In this document: one piece after another, positions 24,401 to 36,129 of the stretch
Numbering within the stretch: the first letter of the stretch is position 1
Layout: each line of letters begins with the position of its first letter
Notes under the pieces: generated by a model
The model's database searches: none
Told to the model about the DNA's origin: nothing
What the model saw: only the letters and a program-made list of their open reading frames with translations
Assembly (NCBI GenBank): GCA_018697195.1
Contig: CM031858.1
Coordinates: forward strand, 89,745,371 to 89,809,370
Length of the DNA stretch: 64,000 nt
DNA from: Certhia americana
Lineage: Eukaryota; Chordata; Aves; Passeriformes; Certhiidae
Reading direction: 5' to 3'
Position numbers and translations under genes: made by a program

Positions 24401-27246
24401 ATTTGTTTGTACAGTGACTAGCACCAGGGAGTATTGGCCCATGACTTGAACTTCGAAGAATTACAATAATGAAGATGATTCCCAAAGGAAGGTATGCTTG
24501 GCAACTTTCAGATATAAGACAATAAATTTTTCTACCTTCTTTGGAGATAGAAACCATAGGGAAAATGGGTGGTGCAACTGTTGCACATTTTTTATATATC
24601 CTTGAGAAGTTTCCTGGAGTAAGTCCAGAGAAATTTTTCATGGCCCAATTGTTACTTACATAAAATAAGCTAGTGCATTGAATAATTACATGTTTTTTGG
24701 TCTTTAACTAAATCACATTCTAAACTATCTGAAAATTGAACCTTATGATTCTTTTTACCTTTGTACTTTTAATAGTTTGGATTAAAAGGCCTTTAATTTT
24801 TAATCTGCATTTTTTTCAGCTAGACACTTAAAATCAGGTATCTGAGGCAGATATTCATTTGTTCATTTAGGCTCCTACTTTTATTCATTATGGTCCTGTT
24901 TTCAAAATTTAGGGAAAAATAATTTTTTAAAACCTTAAATTCTAGAACAAAGGTATTTAACTTAAAATTATGAGAAAGCTTTATCCATATAAATTGTGAA
25001 AATCCTGGCATCTTAACATTTCAGTAAAATAAATTAATAAGTGAACATTAACATTAGCAAGTAGTTTATCTTTTACAGGTAAAAAAATTATTTCTAAGGT
25101 CTGTTGGGCAAGTGTTTGTCATTAATATTTGAAACAAAATTCTAGTTATTTTTAACTTACAAATTTTAAAGAAATGGAGTATTTAAACTTATAAGAAGTA
25201 GAATTTTGTTTTCAGGTCATATTTGCAAAATGCATGAGGTTTAAAGCCCCATGGCATATTAACATCTGAGAGGTGCTTTGTGTTGTCACAAGTTGTAAAA
25301 CTTATATGAGAGCCCTGCGTTAACTCTCTTGTGCTTCTGTGCACTGAAGCTAAACAAATTTGGTATTTCACAGGGTAGATTAGTAGACCCCTTAATACCT
25401 TAGTATATAAATGCTAATACTGGAACTCTTAAATAAGGTAAGCCAAAGGAAAATTACATCTTAAAGGGAAAACCAGTTGTGTCTGCAATCCCACAGACAA
25501 ACCTCCTCTGCAATTTCCACAAGTTAATTTACCCCTTTTTTCCTGGTAAGAGAGAAAAGTAATTTGAATGCTTTAGCAAGAAAGTTTAAGGTAATCAATC
25601 CAAGACAAAAAGTGAAAGGAAAAGAACCTCAACCTAACCCATTTTGCCCTGATACATTTATGTGGTTCCATAAATGTACCTGGGTCTTCACAGAGAGTCA
25701 AGAGCAAGACCTGGCTTCCGAAAGTTCACAGTTAATGACAGGAATTTACACATCCGTTTACTAATGAACATACTGGAACACATCCTGCCATGACATAATA
25801 TAACTCCATCAGTATCACTCCTCCTTTGTCACCGCCACTTTAAAGAACCATATTTTAAGGATGGTTTAAAATATTGTTTTGGGAAACTTGCACAGTTTGC
25901 TATAGGGCAGTTGCACAAATTGTATTAAATATCCAGCAAGAAATGGACATAATGTGCTGAAGTATTGGAATCACACCAATGATAATTCTCAGATATATTT
26001 TACACATATTTTTTCTTTCATTATCACAGAACTTGTTTATAGACTTGAGAAAAAGAGAGTTTATTATAGTCAGTGATGTACTTTTTACCAAAGCCTGTAC
26101 TATAAAACCTGTCATAAGTAGCACTGAAAAACTCTTTTTAAATGTAAATAATTATACTACTTTCTTTAATATGACTTTATACTACTACTTTGCTTTGCTT
26201 TTTCCCCCAAGGGAAAAAAACCCTTTGTTTCAATGAAAGTTACTGAAATTCCCTAAAATTTAATTTACTCACCTCATTTACTTATTTTCAAATACCTAAA
26301 CATCAAAATTTTTTTCTTCAAGAGAGGAAAAGCATGTAATCCTAATTTTTAAGTTGCCTCCACTTTAAATCTTCTGAAGGACTCTTGACACTTAACAGAC
26401 GTTCATACTGCCACTGTCTTGAAAATCATGGGATGCTGAAGAGTACCTTTATTGCATACAGCCTCAGAAAATAATTGCAGCAAAGATGAATGCAAAAAAA
26501 CAGTGCTTGATCAGACACCAGAACACAGACCCTAAGTGTCTAGTCAGAGAAAAGTGTGTGACAAGCAAATTTAATAACTTATCTCTGTTATTATACTCAT
26601 TTTCCTCTTGTAAGGAAAAAGAATTTTCCTTAGTCAACAAAATAACTTTAAACCACTTCCTTTTATCTCAGGTCTTCATCATATCATTTAAATAAGAACC
26701 TGGTTAAATATGGAATTTGCTGTTATATTATATTAAGTATCTGGAGAAGCTGGGAGATAGTGAAAAACAGGAGAGATGCTGTAATGCAGACAGCAGTAAA
26801 TTTTACTGACAGGGAAAATATTGCATCAAATGGTGGCAAACCTAAGGCTAGCCTTCTGACTGATCTGCTTGGATGCTCTATAAAAGACTTTAGTAAAAAC
26901 AATGGTTTGTTCCTGAAACAGCTGGTGACACAAATTGAGAAAACATGATCTACACAGAGGATGATCTGTCTGTAAGCTGGACACTTGCATTGCTTTGTTC
27001 CTCTGCCTAGCAAATGCAGATGACTGAAGAGTAAGGGGAAAAGGATGAAATTCAAATATCCATAGAACATGAACCTCACCCTTAGGGCCTAACAGGAATA
27101 TGTGCTACAGAAAAAGGACCTATCAAGCTTTAAACCAATGAGGAAGAAAACCAGTGCTTGTTTACCCATCACAACATGAACCTGGTCTACTGTAGGAGGA
27201 AATAAAAGGGAAAAAAATTAATGTATTCTCTGATGGGTAGACATTA
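21414..27246. other. Unique noncoding sequence
   Basis: About 5.8 kb without a supported gene. Frames up to about 118 codons (for example the minus-strand one at 26723-27079) have hydrophobic, chance-like composition and no domain. A GAT microsatellite is listed separately. Confidence 0.65.
22087..22110. repeat. ATG/GAT trinucleotide tract
   Basis: Short trinucleotide tract of about eight units with one interruption (ATA). Confidence 0.9.
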
Positions 27247-27380
27247 ATGTCTTTGTACACAGCACTATGGAGAACTCATCTGAAATGCTGGTATCTATTA
27301 ATGCTATGCACATTCAGGACAGCTGAATTCAAGCCAGAATTCAGAATGCACAACAGGGAGAATCAAACCTATATTGTAGC
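27247..27380 (+). mobile_element. Possible very old CR1-like 3' region fragment
   Basis: The phrase near 27253-27292 (TGTACACAGCACTATGGAGA then ACTCATCTGAAATGCTGGTA) resembles the CR1 segment just after ORF2 motifs in which a 'single-locus' start is followed by CTCATCTGGAATACTGTGTC. Similarity then fades. I cannot tell a decayed CR1 from chance without alignment. Confidence 0.3.
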
Positions 27381-27651
27381 AGGAAACCAACAGAGCTGGG
27401 ATCCTTGTCCCAGGAAAAGAAAGGATAAACACACGAGGAAGTAGCTCAGAATTTATCAACAAGGATAAATTTAGGCCGGGAAGGACTGACTGAAGAAAAA
27501 GATGTCATCAAAGATAATACTCATGAAAATGTAGGGACTGAAATTATTAGATGGTTCTTTGCAGCCAGAGAATTGATGTTCTGAAAAAGTCTTCCTGTGG
27601 TAGAGAAGACATAAACAAATCCTGGACAGCTATAAAAACCTGCAGACTGTA

Positions 27652-27657
27652 ACTGCC
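27652..27657 (+). repeat. Target-site duplication, left copy (ACTGCC)
   Basis: Six bases directly before the TG of the solo LTR, identical to those directly after its CA end at 28367-28372. A 6-bp duplication is typical of class II (ERVK, alpha/betaretrovirus-like) integrases. Confidence 0.9.
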
Positions 27658-28082
27658 TGTTGTGGCCAGTATTCATTTCTATTTGTTATTTCATGTTTAA
27701 TGTCCGTATTGTCAAATGGTTCATTCTATGTTCCCCAGTTTTTCCCCAGTTGGTTTGTTCTTACATTGTATCTTCCCCAGTCTGTACCCTATATGGACTT
27801 TCCCCACCTCCTATTCCAGTACCTTCCCTATCAATCATCCTAGCCCTACCCCTTGTTCTGGTACCTTCCCTGCCAATCCTTCCTCCATCCAATCCCAGAT
27901 GTGTTCCACCCCCTGGGCGTTCCTGGGTGTCACCCTTTACTCGATGCCCCATTGGGGCATGTGACCTCCCTTCTCCTCCCCCCTTTCCTATTGGCCCAGG
28001 GACCCTGGAGTGATCCCTCTACTCCTCCCCTGTGCTTCTGTCATTGGTCAAGCAATTGTACCCTCCCCTCCGTGTAACCCCA

Positions 28083-28089
28083 TATAAAA
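28083..28089 (+). promoter_or_regulatory. LTR TATA box
   Basis: TATAAAA in the context CCCCATATAAAAACCCG inside the solo LTR, preceded by inverted CCAAT boxes about 40, 90 and 130 bp upstream. This fits a retroviral U3 promoter with transcription starting about 25-30 bp downstream (near 28110). Confidence 0.8.
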
Positions 28090-28151
28090 ACCCGTGCACA
28101 GCAGTGCTCACGGTCTCTTCCTCTGGTGTCCCCTTCGGCTGCATCGCCCTC

Positions 28152-28157
28152 AATAGA
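28152..28157 (+). terminator. Probable variant LTR polyadenylation signal (AATAGA)
   Basis: AATAGA lies about 65 bp after the TATA box, where the retroviral R region usually carries AATAAA. AATAGA is a weak natural variant and may be AATAAA with one A-to-G change. Confidence 0.4.
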
Positions 28158-28366
28158 GAAACTGCTGGAATTTCACCGAGGAGTGGCCTTCCCTTACTCC
28201 TTCGCCTTGACCCTGTCGTGGCGGGTAGACCTGATTGCCATTGAGCGTGCAGCTCATCAGGTTCCATCACTGGCGCAGATGCGGCCACGGAGGTTCCCCG
28301 CACCTGACTCGGCGCCGGGGAGACACGGTTCCCCCTGAGCTAGTCGAACTCTAGCGACCCGCGTCA

Positions 28367-28372
28367 ACTGCC
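28367..28372 (+). repeat. Target-site duplication, right copy (ACTGCC)
   Basis: Identical to 27652-27657 and directly after the CA terminus of the LTR. The lack of any mismatch agrees with a recent insertion. Confidence 0.9.
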
Positions 28373-30203
28373 GATGCTGCCATTTTCACCATGTTACAAG
28401 GAAGCTTTCTTCTTTCCACTGTGATGTTAACGATTGAAAGGCGATTTTTCTTCCTCTCAAAATTTTAATTTGTATGAGGAAGGCTATGAAAAATTACGTA
28501 TGAAAAATTAACATTGTGCTTTTGTAAAACAGCTTCTAATACAGATCTTTCCCATCAGAAAATCCAACTCCATGGCTGTATATGATACGGGAAACTTTTG
28601 GCCAAAGTTCTGGAAGCATGTCACTACTCACATGGGACACAAGAAATTCAATCCTCATTGTAAAGAAATGAGATAGGGTTTTTTCTTGTTTCATCTAAAC
28701 CTCTTTCAACAGGTCTCAGAATTTTATCTACCTTCATATTTGAGAGGGCTGGGATTTTTATGATGCTGGTAAATTTCAAATGTAGGGATTTCAAGCATCC
28801 AAATTTCAGTTCTGCAGAAACACAGAGTTTTATAAAGAACAATATACTTTTCCATTGCCTTTGGCACAAAAAATGCATCTACAGCAACTCTTAAAAACAA
28901 TAGAAAAAAGGAAAGGTTACTGAAATTCTTATGAAGGCTCAACTGTTTCATTACAAGAAGAATTTTAGAACATGGGAGGCCAAAAATCAGACATATGTTC
29001 TGAATTAAGAATGTTCATAAATTCAGAATTTTTTCCAGTCTCACAGGTGATCAGGGAGAGTTGAGAAGTCTTCATACTCCATTGAAGATGGATCTGACAT
29101 TACTATGTTACCGGTGATGTCAAACACAGGCTGCTCTGGTTTGTTTGCCCTGTCAGTTCATGCACAGAAGCCAGACAATTTAACTACTCAGGGGACAAGC
29201 TTGGCAGATGAAGAACCCAGATGCCAGTTTATAGATTTTGCTTTTCCAGCAGTGGCATCTGAAACTGGTTGGCCTTTGACTGATTTTTATTGCAGGATTT
29301 TCCAAGCTGCTATGTAGCTAGTCAGTAACAGGATTACCTTTCCTTTTAGAACAAATTGTTGTGAAGAGATTTCTAAGTATGAAGACTTTATATGATTTTT
29401 AAATATGATTAGTGATATGAAACTTATGTAGCTACTGCTTGCTTCATAAGACGGGAATCATTACATACAAACTAGATATCATAAAATAAAATCATTAAAA
29501 GAATAGAAAACTAGTGGTCAGGTGGAAATAAGATGTTTGATGCCTATCCAATGCCTGTCCAATGTAGTCTATTGGTTTTGGTGTTTACATAAGTAATTTG
29601 AGGTTAAAAAAAACCAAATCCAAATGTATTCCTGAATTGGTGAGCTTTCCTTCTGCAAATCCATCCTTAGCCTCCTGTCTGTCTTATGTGAGTCAACAAG
29701 TTTTGTGCTACTATTATTTTTCCACTCATAGCCACCGTCTTGATACAGCACTTCTGCAAGATGAAAACAAATTTTTCCATCTCTCCACTTCATGAATAAA
29801 GCTTTTATAACTATTTGACTCAACAGGAGGAAAAATGATATTTGAAGACCAGGCCAGAACACAGAATGCATGAAATTCCCAAGTAAGCCTAAATATATCT
29901 TGGACTGAGTTTCTTGGAAAGCCCATTGGCCCCCCCTGAGGCTGAATGCTTCAAGTGAGCCCAAAGAGGAGTTAGAATCACTGCTGGCAAGGCCTGAGTT
30001 ATAAAGAATGATTGGAACAGTTAATTGTGTGCCTGGTACTTGTGCACTTACAAGTACTTGTGCTTCCTAAAATGTGTTGGGAGAGGAGTATATAAAATGT
30101 CCAGCCTTTAATCAATGGTACGGCTACATCCAACTGTCCTTTATTAAAGAGGGTCTGGGATGCTTGCACCAGCTCACAGTTACAAGCACAGAGCTGGTTT
30201 TGT
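28373..30203. other. Unique noncoding sequence
   Basis: No supported gene. A 131-codon minus-strand frame at 29569-29964 has no domain. At 30030-30180 there is a TATATAAAA motif (about 30090) followed by ATTAAA (about 30145) in less AT-rich sequence, faintly like a decayed LTR but unproven. TACTTGTGC occurs twice at 30038-30046 and 30055-30063. Confidence 0.6.
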
Positions 30204-30263
30204 GGTTTGGTTTGGTTTGGTTTGGTTTGGTTTGGTTTGGTTTGGTTTGGTTTGGTTTGGTTT
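30204..30263 (+). repeat. GGTTT pentanucleotide array, 12 perfect copies
   Basis: Exactly 60 bp of uninterrupted GGTTT, followed by a further T run. No variant unit is present, so the array is likely young and length-variable. The G pairs spaced by three T could support a two-tetrad G-quadruplex on the plus strand. The frame through it (30074-30352 plus, and its minus-strand counterpart) gives a repeat-derived peptide and is not a gene. Confidence 0.97.
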
Positions 30264-33200
30264 TTTTACAAGGCAAATGCTCTGATGTATCTGAAGCCAG
30301 GGTAAATATACATATGTTTGTCTATCATACCAAGGGTGAGGTTCTATTCTAGAGCTTTTTTTCTGTTTAACTGAGCAGTGTTTCTTTGAATCGTTGGCTA
30401 ATATATATATATTAATATCTTCACTTAAAATTATACTTTTAAATGTCAAACATATTTTTTATTTTCTGTGTTAAGATTCTCTGAGGTATATGATTAATAA
30501 AAAAAGAAACTCTCTACTTCTTCAGACACTTAAAACAGACCTCGGCATTTGATGTCACAGCAAGTCTGAGACTGCACCTCTTTTTCCCTATAGATATGGC
30601 AATCATATCACATAGACTTTAAAAGATTCTTCTCCAGTGCATTTGGATATAAATATACATTAATAATCCTTTCTTCCTTTCTGAATTATGTGTATCTTTA
30701 AAAATATTTGTTTTTATTAAAAGATAATCTTCTAAATCACATGATATTTACTTAGGCTCATGCTTTCATCATAACCTAATCTGTCATATTTCAGCTGGAT
30801 TTGCTTTTCATTCAGACTTCTCAATTGTCCTAACAGCATTAGAACTAAAATCACGCATAATTTAAAATATTTTTCATGCTAAATCGTACGGTTAAAATAT
30901 TTGTGCCATTATCACATTTTCATTCTATGTATAATTGTCATATTATAAAATTATAAAACCATATAAAATTGCTTCAGCAAACCAAAGATTATGTATTCTT
31001 TATTGACTGCTGTGTCCAAGTGTCAAATGAACAATTCTTTTTTAAAATGAAGGAGAATGTAATTGTTTTCTTATTAATTTTATTGCTTTTAACCTTACAA
31101 CTGTGTCTTTTCCAATATAGTGAGAAATAATACAGTGAACAGCTCTACCAGGCCAACAGCTCCAGGCTGGGAATTTTGTTTTAACCCTCCATAATCTTTG
31201 TAGCATAACTTTTTTCAGGAATTACTGAATAAAACTTTATAATGCATCAAGGATGTCATTAACTTAAAAAGGAGGAAAGCAAAGCACAGTTAAGTTGAAA
31301 AAATTAGTTGAAATCAAGTAGCTTTCCATTGGGATCTGTAATATAGCTACACACCAGTACCGTGCTTTTTCCTAGAAGACATTTTCCCTCACAGTAATGA
31401 AAGAAAGTGAACAGTTAAGAAGATGGATAAAAAAATCTTACCTCATAGTTAATTGTGTATCTGAACAGAAATATTTTCATCATGCATCACTTAAAACACA
31501 AGTCATTCATTTGCATACTCTAAGAGTTGGTTTCTTCAACTGTTTTGGGGGTCAGGCATCCTACCCTATCCCACTCACAGCCTAATAGCAAGCAACATCA
31601 TAAGAATGGGATCAAACAATTTTGAGTTAACATTCTATTATCTACCCAAACTGTCACAGACAGATAAACATGTTCTAAATTATCTTATAACATCCAATGT
31701 GACAAATTCTCAAATACAACAAATGTATTTGTTGGTGGTTTCCCACAGGAACAGATACATGTTCCTAGATTCCATTTCCTAATAGTAGATTGGTAAGAGA
31801 GAAAATTAAAAGTGATAGAAGAGACTGGTCTCATCCATACTGGTGAATTTCACACTTGAGCAAGCCTTGTTGTTCTGGCTGGAAAGAGACCTAAGGCCAC
31901 ATCAGAGTGTAATGGCTGCACACATAAGGCCACAGATGAATAAAAAAATGTCATCTGTTTGTGCTAAAAGTGCCACGTGTTGTCTAAGATCTCCCGAAAC
32001 ACGTGCTTTCATGAAGTGCAGCTCTTCAATAGCATACTGAGACACTGCTACTTCACACTGATGTGTGCAATCCTCCACCTCCAACAGTATCTCAAAGAAA
32101 TATAGAACTAAACTTTATTTATTAAAAGGGGTCTGTTTTTGTTAGTGGTTTGGGGTTGAGTTTTCTTCCTGTCTAAAACCATATCTACTGCTTCAAAAAT
32201 GTACTTTAAAAGAGTAAAACATGCTCAATCTGATATTCTTAGGTAACTACAGAGTGCACTAGAACTAAATTGTGTTGCACAGAATTGGAATGAAGCAGTT
32301 CACATGAGTCTGCCTGTGTATGAGTGATTCTCTGACTGCCACCAGTGCTTTGTGCTTGCCATGGTGCAGACAGATTCCTTGACCCAAACTTCTGTCACGG
32401 ACATATTTTCTCCTTCCATCTAGCTTTCTTTCCTTTCTTTCTCCTTCCTCTATGTTTGCTTCTGATGGACAAAAGAAAAAAAACATATTTCCAGGCAACT
32501 TGTTATATTTACAATCAAGTGACATGGCAGCCAGACCATTACTTATCAACTCTCCATTAAACTTTAATAGATTAATCATCAATTATTGAGGGATTAATGT
32601 TCAGATCCAGCTGTGCTGTCCCAATTCAGTTCACAAGTGCCAACAAAGATACTTTATGGCCTACGCTGTTGAGCATTAGGATTCTCAATCACCTCTTACT
32701 CTCATATCTAAGCTTTCTGAAGCAAAAAAAGAGGATGCAGTCAGAATAAGAGAGGAGAAATTTGAGCTAAAGAATATTTTTCCAGTGCATGGGATTGTTC
32801 AGAGTTTCGTAAATAAACATTTGCATTAAAACATTAAAAAACCTCACCAAACCCAAAACCCCACCACTTGAAGAGCAGCTTTTTAAACTAGGTATAAAAT
32901 GTTAATGTGAAACATTATACACAGATTCTATAACATGAACAAATGCATATCTGCCACACAGTGGCAACAGAAAGGGACAGTGACTTATTACTATACAATG
33001 AAAGCAAAATTACCATTCTACACATAGCTGAATTTTGGACCTAAAAACAAACCAATTTTTTATGATAACTATAGGCATTTTTTAAAACTTCTGAGACACA
33101 GAGAGTACTAATGAGAGTAACAGATGATTTGAAGTGGCCTGTTACTTTCCCCATTAAGAATGAAAATTGATATTCTGCATCATATATGTTTTTTATAAGG

Positions 33201-34533
33201 ACTAAAGCACAGGTCAAGAGTCAATAAGACTTAAACGAAAGGACTTGGTACTTATGCATACCTTACTTTGGAGAAAGATCCCTGTGCACATGCCATAAAG
33301 ACAGGCTCTGTCAAGCAATCTTTCCCTTCCCTTACCCCTGCCAATATCAGTCCACCTGTCAATCCACCTGCCTATTAGTATGCTGTTCAAGGTTGAAAAG
33401 AAATACCAAAGCACTGTCTCTCAGTCAGTTTTCATTGCCACAAGGAATAAACAATGAACAGAGAAACTTCAACACTAGTTCATTATAGTCACTTGTAAAC
33501 AATTAAGAATTATAAGCAGACTTTGGGAATAGGCAGGTAATTAGGGAGCTAACAATTATATAAATCAGGGTACTGAAACTGTCTCCTGCAAATCCTACAG
33601 GGGAAAGTGAAAATGTATATTGATACATAAGGAAGGGTGCTTTTGTGAAACGCTAATTGTATTACAAATCATTTTGTTAAGTGGTTGTTTTCTTTGATGA
33701 ACCTGGGAAACACCAGAAGGAAATAATTTTGTCTTTTGATTTTCCCAGAAGATTCAAGTCCATGGAGGAAGAGACCAGAAAATAAAAATTCAGTACTGTA
33801 AATATAGGCCCCAGATATGTCAGCTGGGGCTACAGTCTGAGGTTGACCACATGAGAGGTTATTTAGCAAAAATCTACTGTACTCCTGAATAGACAGGCTA
33901 CTGATGTTTTCCAAGACTCCATGAGCTGTGTGCATTGCTCTCACAGATATGCTTGCACAAGAGTATATGCTACAATATATTCTCTTTAGAAGAGACAGAC
34001 ATGTCGTAACTGCACACAGTAGACCAAGGTGTCTACACCTTTGAGCACAGGGGAAAATTTTATCAAAGTAGTCAATAATTGGTACCCAGTTGCTTACTCG
34101 TGGGTGGAATTGTTATGAGGTCCTCAACCACACCTATAAACTTGAAAAACCATGATAGAGCCCTGTTGGACTTTGCTTACAGCACAGCCCTCTGATGGAT
34201 ATTACGAGAGAAAGTGAATAATGTTTCCTTCTGTTCATTTGGCAGTGTATTGGAAGACAAATAAAATCTGAATTAATTCCAGAAGAAACAAATGTGTAAG
34301 ATGACATACATTTAGACTACCAAGCTGCTTTGCATTTCTGACTTTGATGCTTTGAATGGTTATTTTAAAGTGAGGTGAATGGCAGACAGGTCAAAAGAAA
34401 ATTTACAGGTGTATTAAAATAATTTTACAAACATTTAATAGAATTTGTCACCCTTCCTCAATTCTGATGGAAAGGATAGACCTGAAAAGTCTTTTAGGGT
34501 GAAGTGGACGGAGGTTTTGTAACTCTTTCAAAC
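30264..34533. other. Unique noncoding sequence
   Basis: About 4.3 kb with no supported gene. A TA tract lies near 30403-30412. Frames up to 105 codons (32265-32582 minus) lack domains. An E-box pair is listed separately. Confidence 0.65.
31974..32005. promoter_or_regulatory. Pair of palindromic CACGTG E-boxes
   Basis: CACGTG occurs at 31974-31979 and again at 32000-32005, 26 bp start to start, in a CpG-poor region where even one perfect CpG-containing hexamer is uncommon. CACGTG is the core site of bHLH factors such as CLOCK:BMAL1, USF and MYC/MAX. Function is unproven; no promoter or gene is visible nearby. Confidence 0.3.

Positions 34534-34564
<31 letters not shown>
34534..34564. repeat. 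TA dinucleotide microsatellite
   Basis: About 14 TA units with a single TG interruption near 34556. Lies about 150 bp upstream of the 5S-derived SINE. Confidence 0.92.
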
Positions 34565-34709
34565 ATTTTTTATAGATTTGGAATAATTCTTTTTTTCCTC
34601 TTTCTTTCATACATTCATGCACATGACACCAATGCATCTGACTAGAAATCATTTGATACATGTATTTGACATAAATTTGCTAGCAAGCCAAATACACAAG
34701 ACAGTATAA

Positions 34710-35265
34710 GTCTGTAGCTATACCACCTTGGGCTTTGATCTTGTCAGATCTCATAAACTAAGCAAGATTGGGCCTGCTGTGTAATTGGGATGGAAGACCT
34801 CCAAGGAAAACCCAGCTGTTGTAGGAAGTGGTGTTGGTCACTCAGTAGGTGGTATTCTTCACTCTGGCTCCACACTGAATCAATGCCGTACTAAGATGCT
34901 GCTGATGGTGTTATCTGTGCACCATACATAAATCTAAGATGCTGACCAAGTGGGCTAATTAGATATCCCTTGGCACATTTCACAAGAATTAAAATTGTTA
35001 ACTGCAGCATCCTGGACAAAGTCCAAACTGAGTAAGTACATTATGCCAACTTAAATATTCTCTACAGTTGCAACTAAATAAAGAATTTAAATACCTTTAA
35101 TTCACTGTATACTGTTTTGTATCATTTATGTACATTGTTAAACAACTGTCACATTTTACTCTAGAGGTGATGACATTTCACTGTTGGTTGAACTAATTCC
35201 TGCATGGCCTATAAAACACAGGCACAGTGAAAAGCATCTTGTACAAGTAAATATTTATACAGTGC
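34710..35265 (+). mobile_element. 5S rRNA-derived SINE (SINE3/AmnSINE1-like), near full length
   Basis: The first 122 bp (34710-34831) align with vertebrate 5S rRNA. They start GTCTGTAGCTATACCACCTTG, and the RNA polymerase III internal promoter is still visible: an A-box-like AAACTAAGCAAG (34755-34766) and a C-box-like GGGATGGAAGACC (34787-34799). A middle part of about 100 bp (CACTCTGGCTCCACACTGAA near 34860) follows. The rest resembles the 3' tail shared by 5S SINEs and L2/CR1-type LINEs: GATATCCCTTGGCACATTTC near 34963, GCAGCATCCTGGACAAAGTCC near 35005, and CTGCATGGCCTATAAAACAC near 35202. The element ends near 35265 in an ATTTAT-type tail. The length of about 555 bp matches the amniote family. 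It is old and diverged; transcription activity is unlikely. Which named family it belongs to is inference. Confidence 0.82.
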
Positions 35266-36110
35266 ATTTTTACTACTACACAATTTATTACACAAAATAT
35301 GCCTTAATTAGGCCAAATTCATTTTGTGAACAAAAAATAAAATAAAAAGAATTGTCATATTTTTAGCTCCTTACTAATCCATCATTTAGGTAAAATATAT
35401 CATCATTATGTAAATTTTGACAGATAGACAATATTTTCCTTTACCGTGATCTAAAACTGAAAACAAAACAAAGCTTTCCAGGTCTTCAGAGCTTCAAATA
35501 TCTGAAGATGGGACAGAACTGTATTAAAGTTTGTATTGTGTATGCAACTCTACTCCACACTAGTAGAGAATTCACTGAGCCATTAAATAAAGTGCATTAT
35601 TAAAATCTCAATGTTATGTGACATAATTATGATGAAGTTTGGAGTAACATCTTGAATTTCTATTGCTCTAAAATGTACTAAGTTAAAATTAAAGCTCCTT
35701 ACTCAGCTTTGTATTTTAGACCTCTGATAACACTGTAGGTAAAACATCAGCAAAAAGAGAGATTAATGGTAATGTAATTTTCTCAGGAGAAAGAATCTCT
35801 GCTGTTAACATTCCAATTTAATTATTTAACTGTCATTTAAAAAAAAACCTAACACATGATATAAAAAGCTATACATTGGATTACATTCATATAATTTTGC
35901 CAAGAATGAAACTGTGTAATTCAACACAATTTTATTTGGCAGTACTCATGTGAAAGGAAGAATGTATTTAAATGTTCATTTTAATGACATCTTGTTTGAA
36001 CAAGTCATAATAATTAAATATATAATAACTTTATCAGCAAAATTAGCTGTCAGATCACTATTTTATTGTTGATCCTAGAATATGTTAAAATAACGCTGTA
36101 GAATATTTTT
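35266..36110. other. Unique AT-rich noncoding sequence
   Basis: No gene or recognised repeat. Confidence 0.7.
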
Positions 36111-36129
36111 GAGGGAGGGAGGGAGGGAG
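36111..36129. repeat. GAGG/GGGA purine tract
   Basis: About five units of GGGA in a purine-only stretch that continues loosely to 36150. Confidence 0.85.

Larger units (their letters stand above)
27658..28366 (+). mobile_element. CpG-rich solo LTR, class II (ERVK-like) endogenous retrovirus
   Basis: A 709-bp segment begins TGTTGTGGCC and ends GCGTCA, that is TG...CA, between perfect ACTGCC duplications. The first 425 bp (U3) are pyrimidine-rich with degenerate repeats (CCCCAGTTTTTCCCCAGTT near 27734; two TACCTTCCCT blocks) and several inverted CCAAT boxes (ATTGG near 27950, 27992 and 28044). A TATAAAA box follows at 28083-28089. The last 280 bp (R-U5) hold about 20 CpGs, strikingly dense against the CpG-poor surroundings. 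No gag, pol or env flanks it, so it is a solo LTR formed by LTR-LTR recombination. Frames of 60-117 codons inside it reflect its base composition and are not genes. Class assignment from the 6-bp duplication is inference; the family name is unknown to me. Confidence 0.9.

Noticed and set aside
27660..28338. Several overlapping frames of 60-117 codons
   Set aside because: They lie inside the solo LTR, which is pyrimidine- and CpG-rich and so poor in stop codons. LTRs of this kind do not encode proteins.
29569..29964. 131-codon minus-strand frame
   Set aside because: No domain, overlapping frames on the other strand, and no splice or promoter context.
30074..30449. Frames with FGLVW or NQTKP peptide repeats
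   Set aside because: Direct translation of the GGTTT array.
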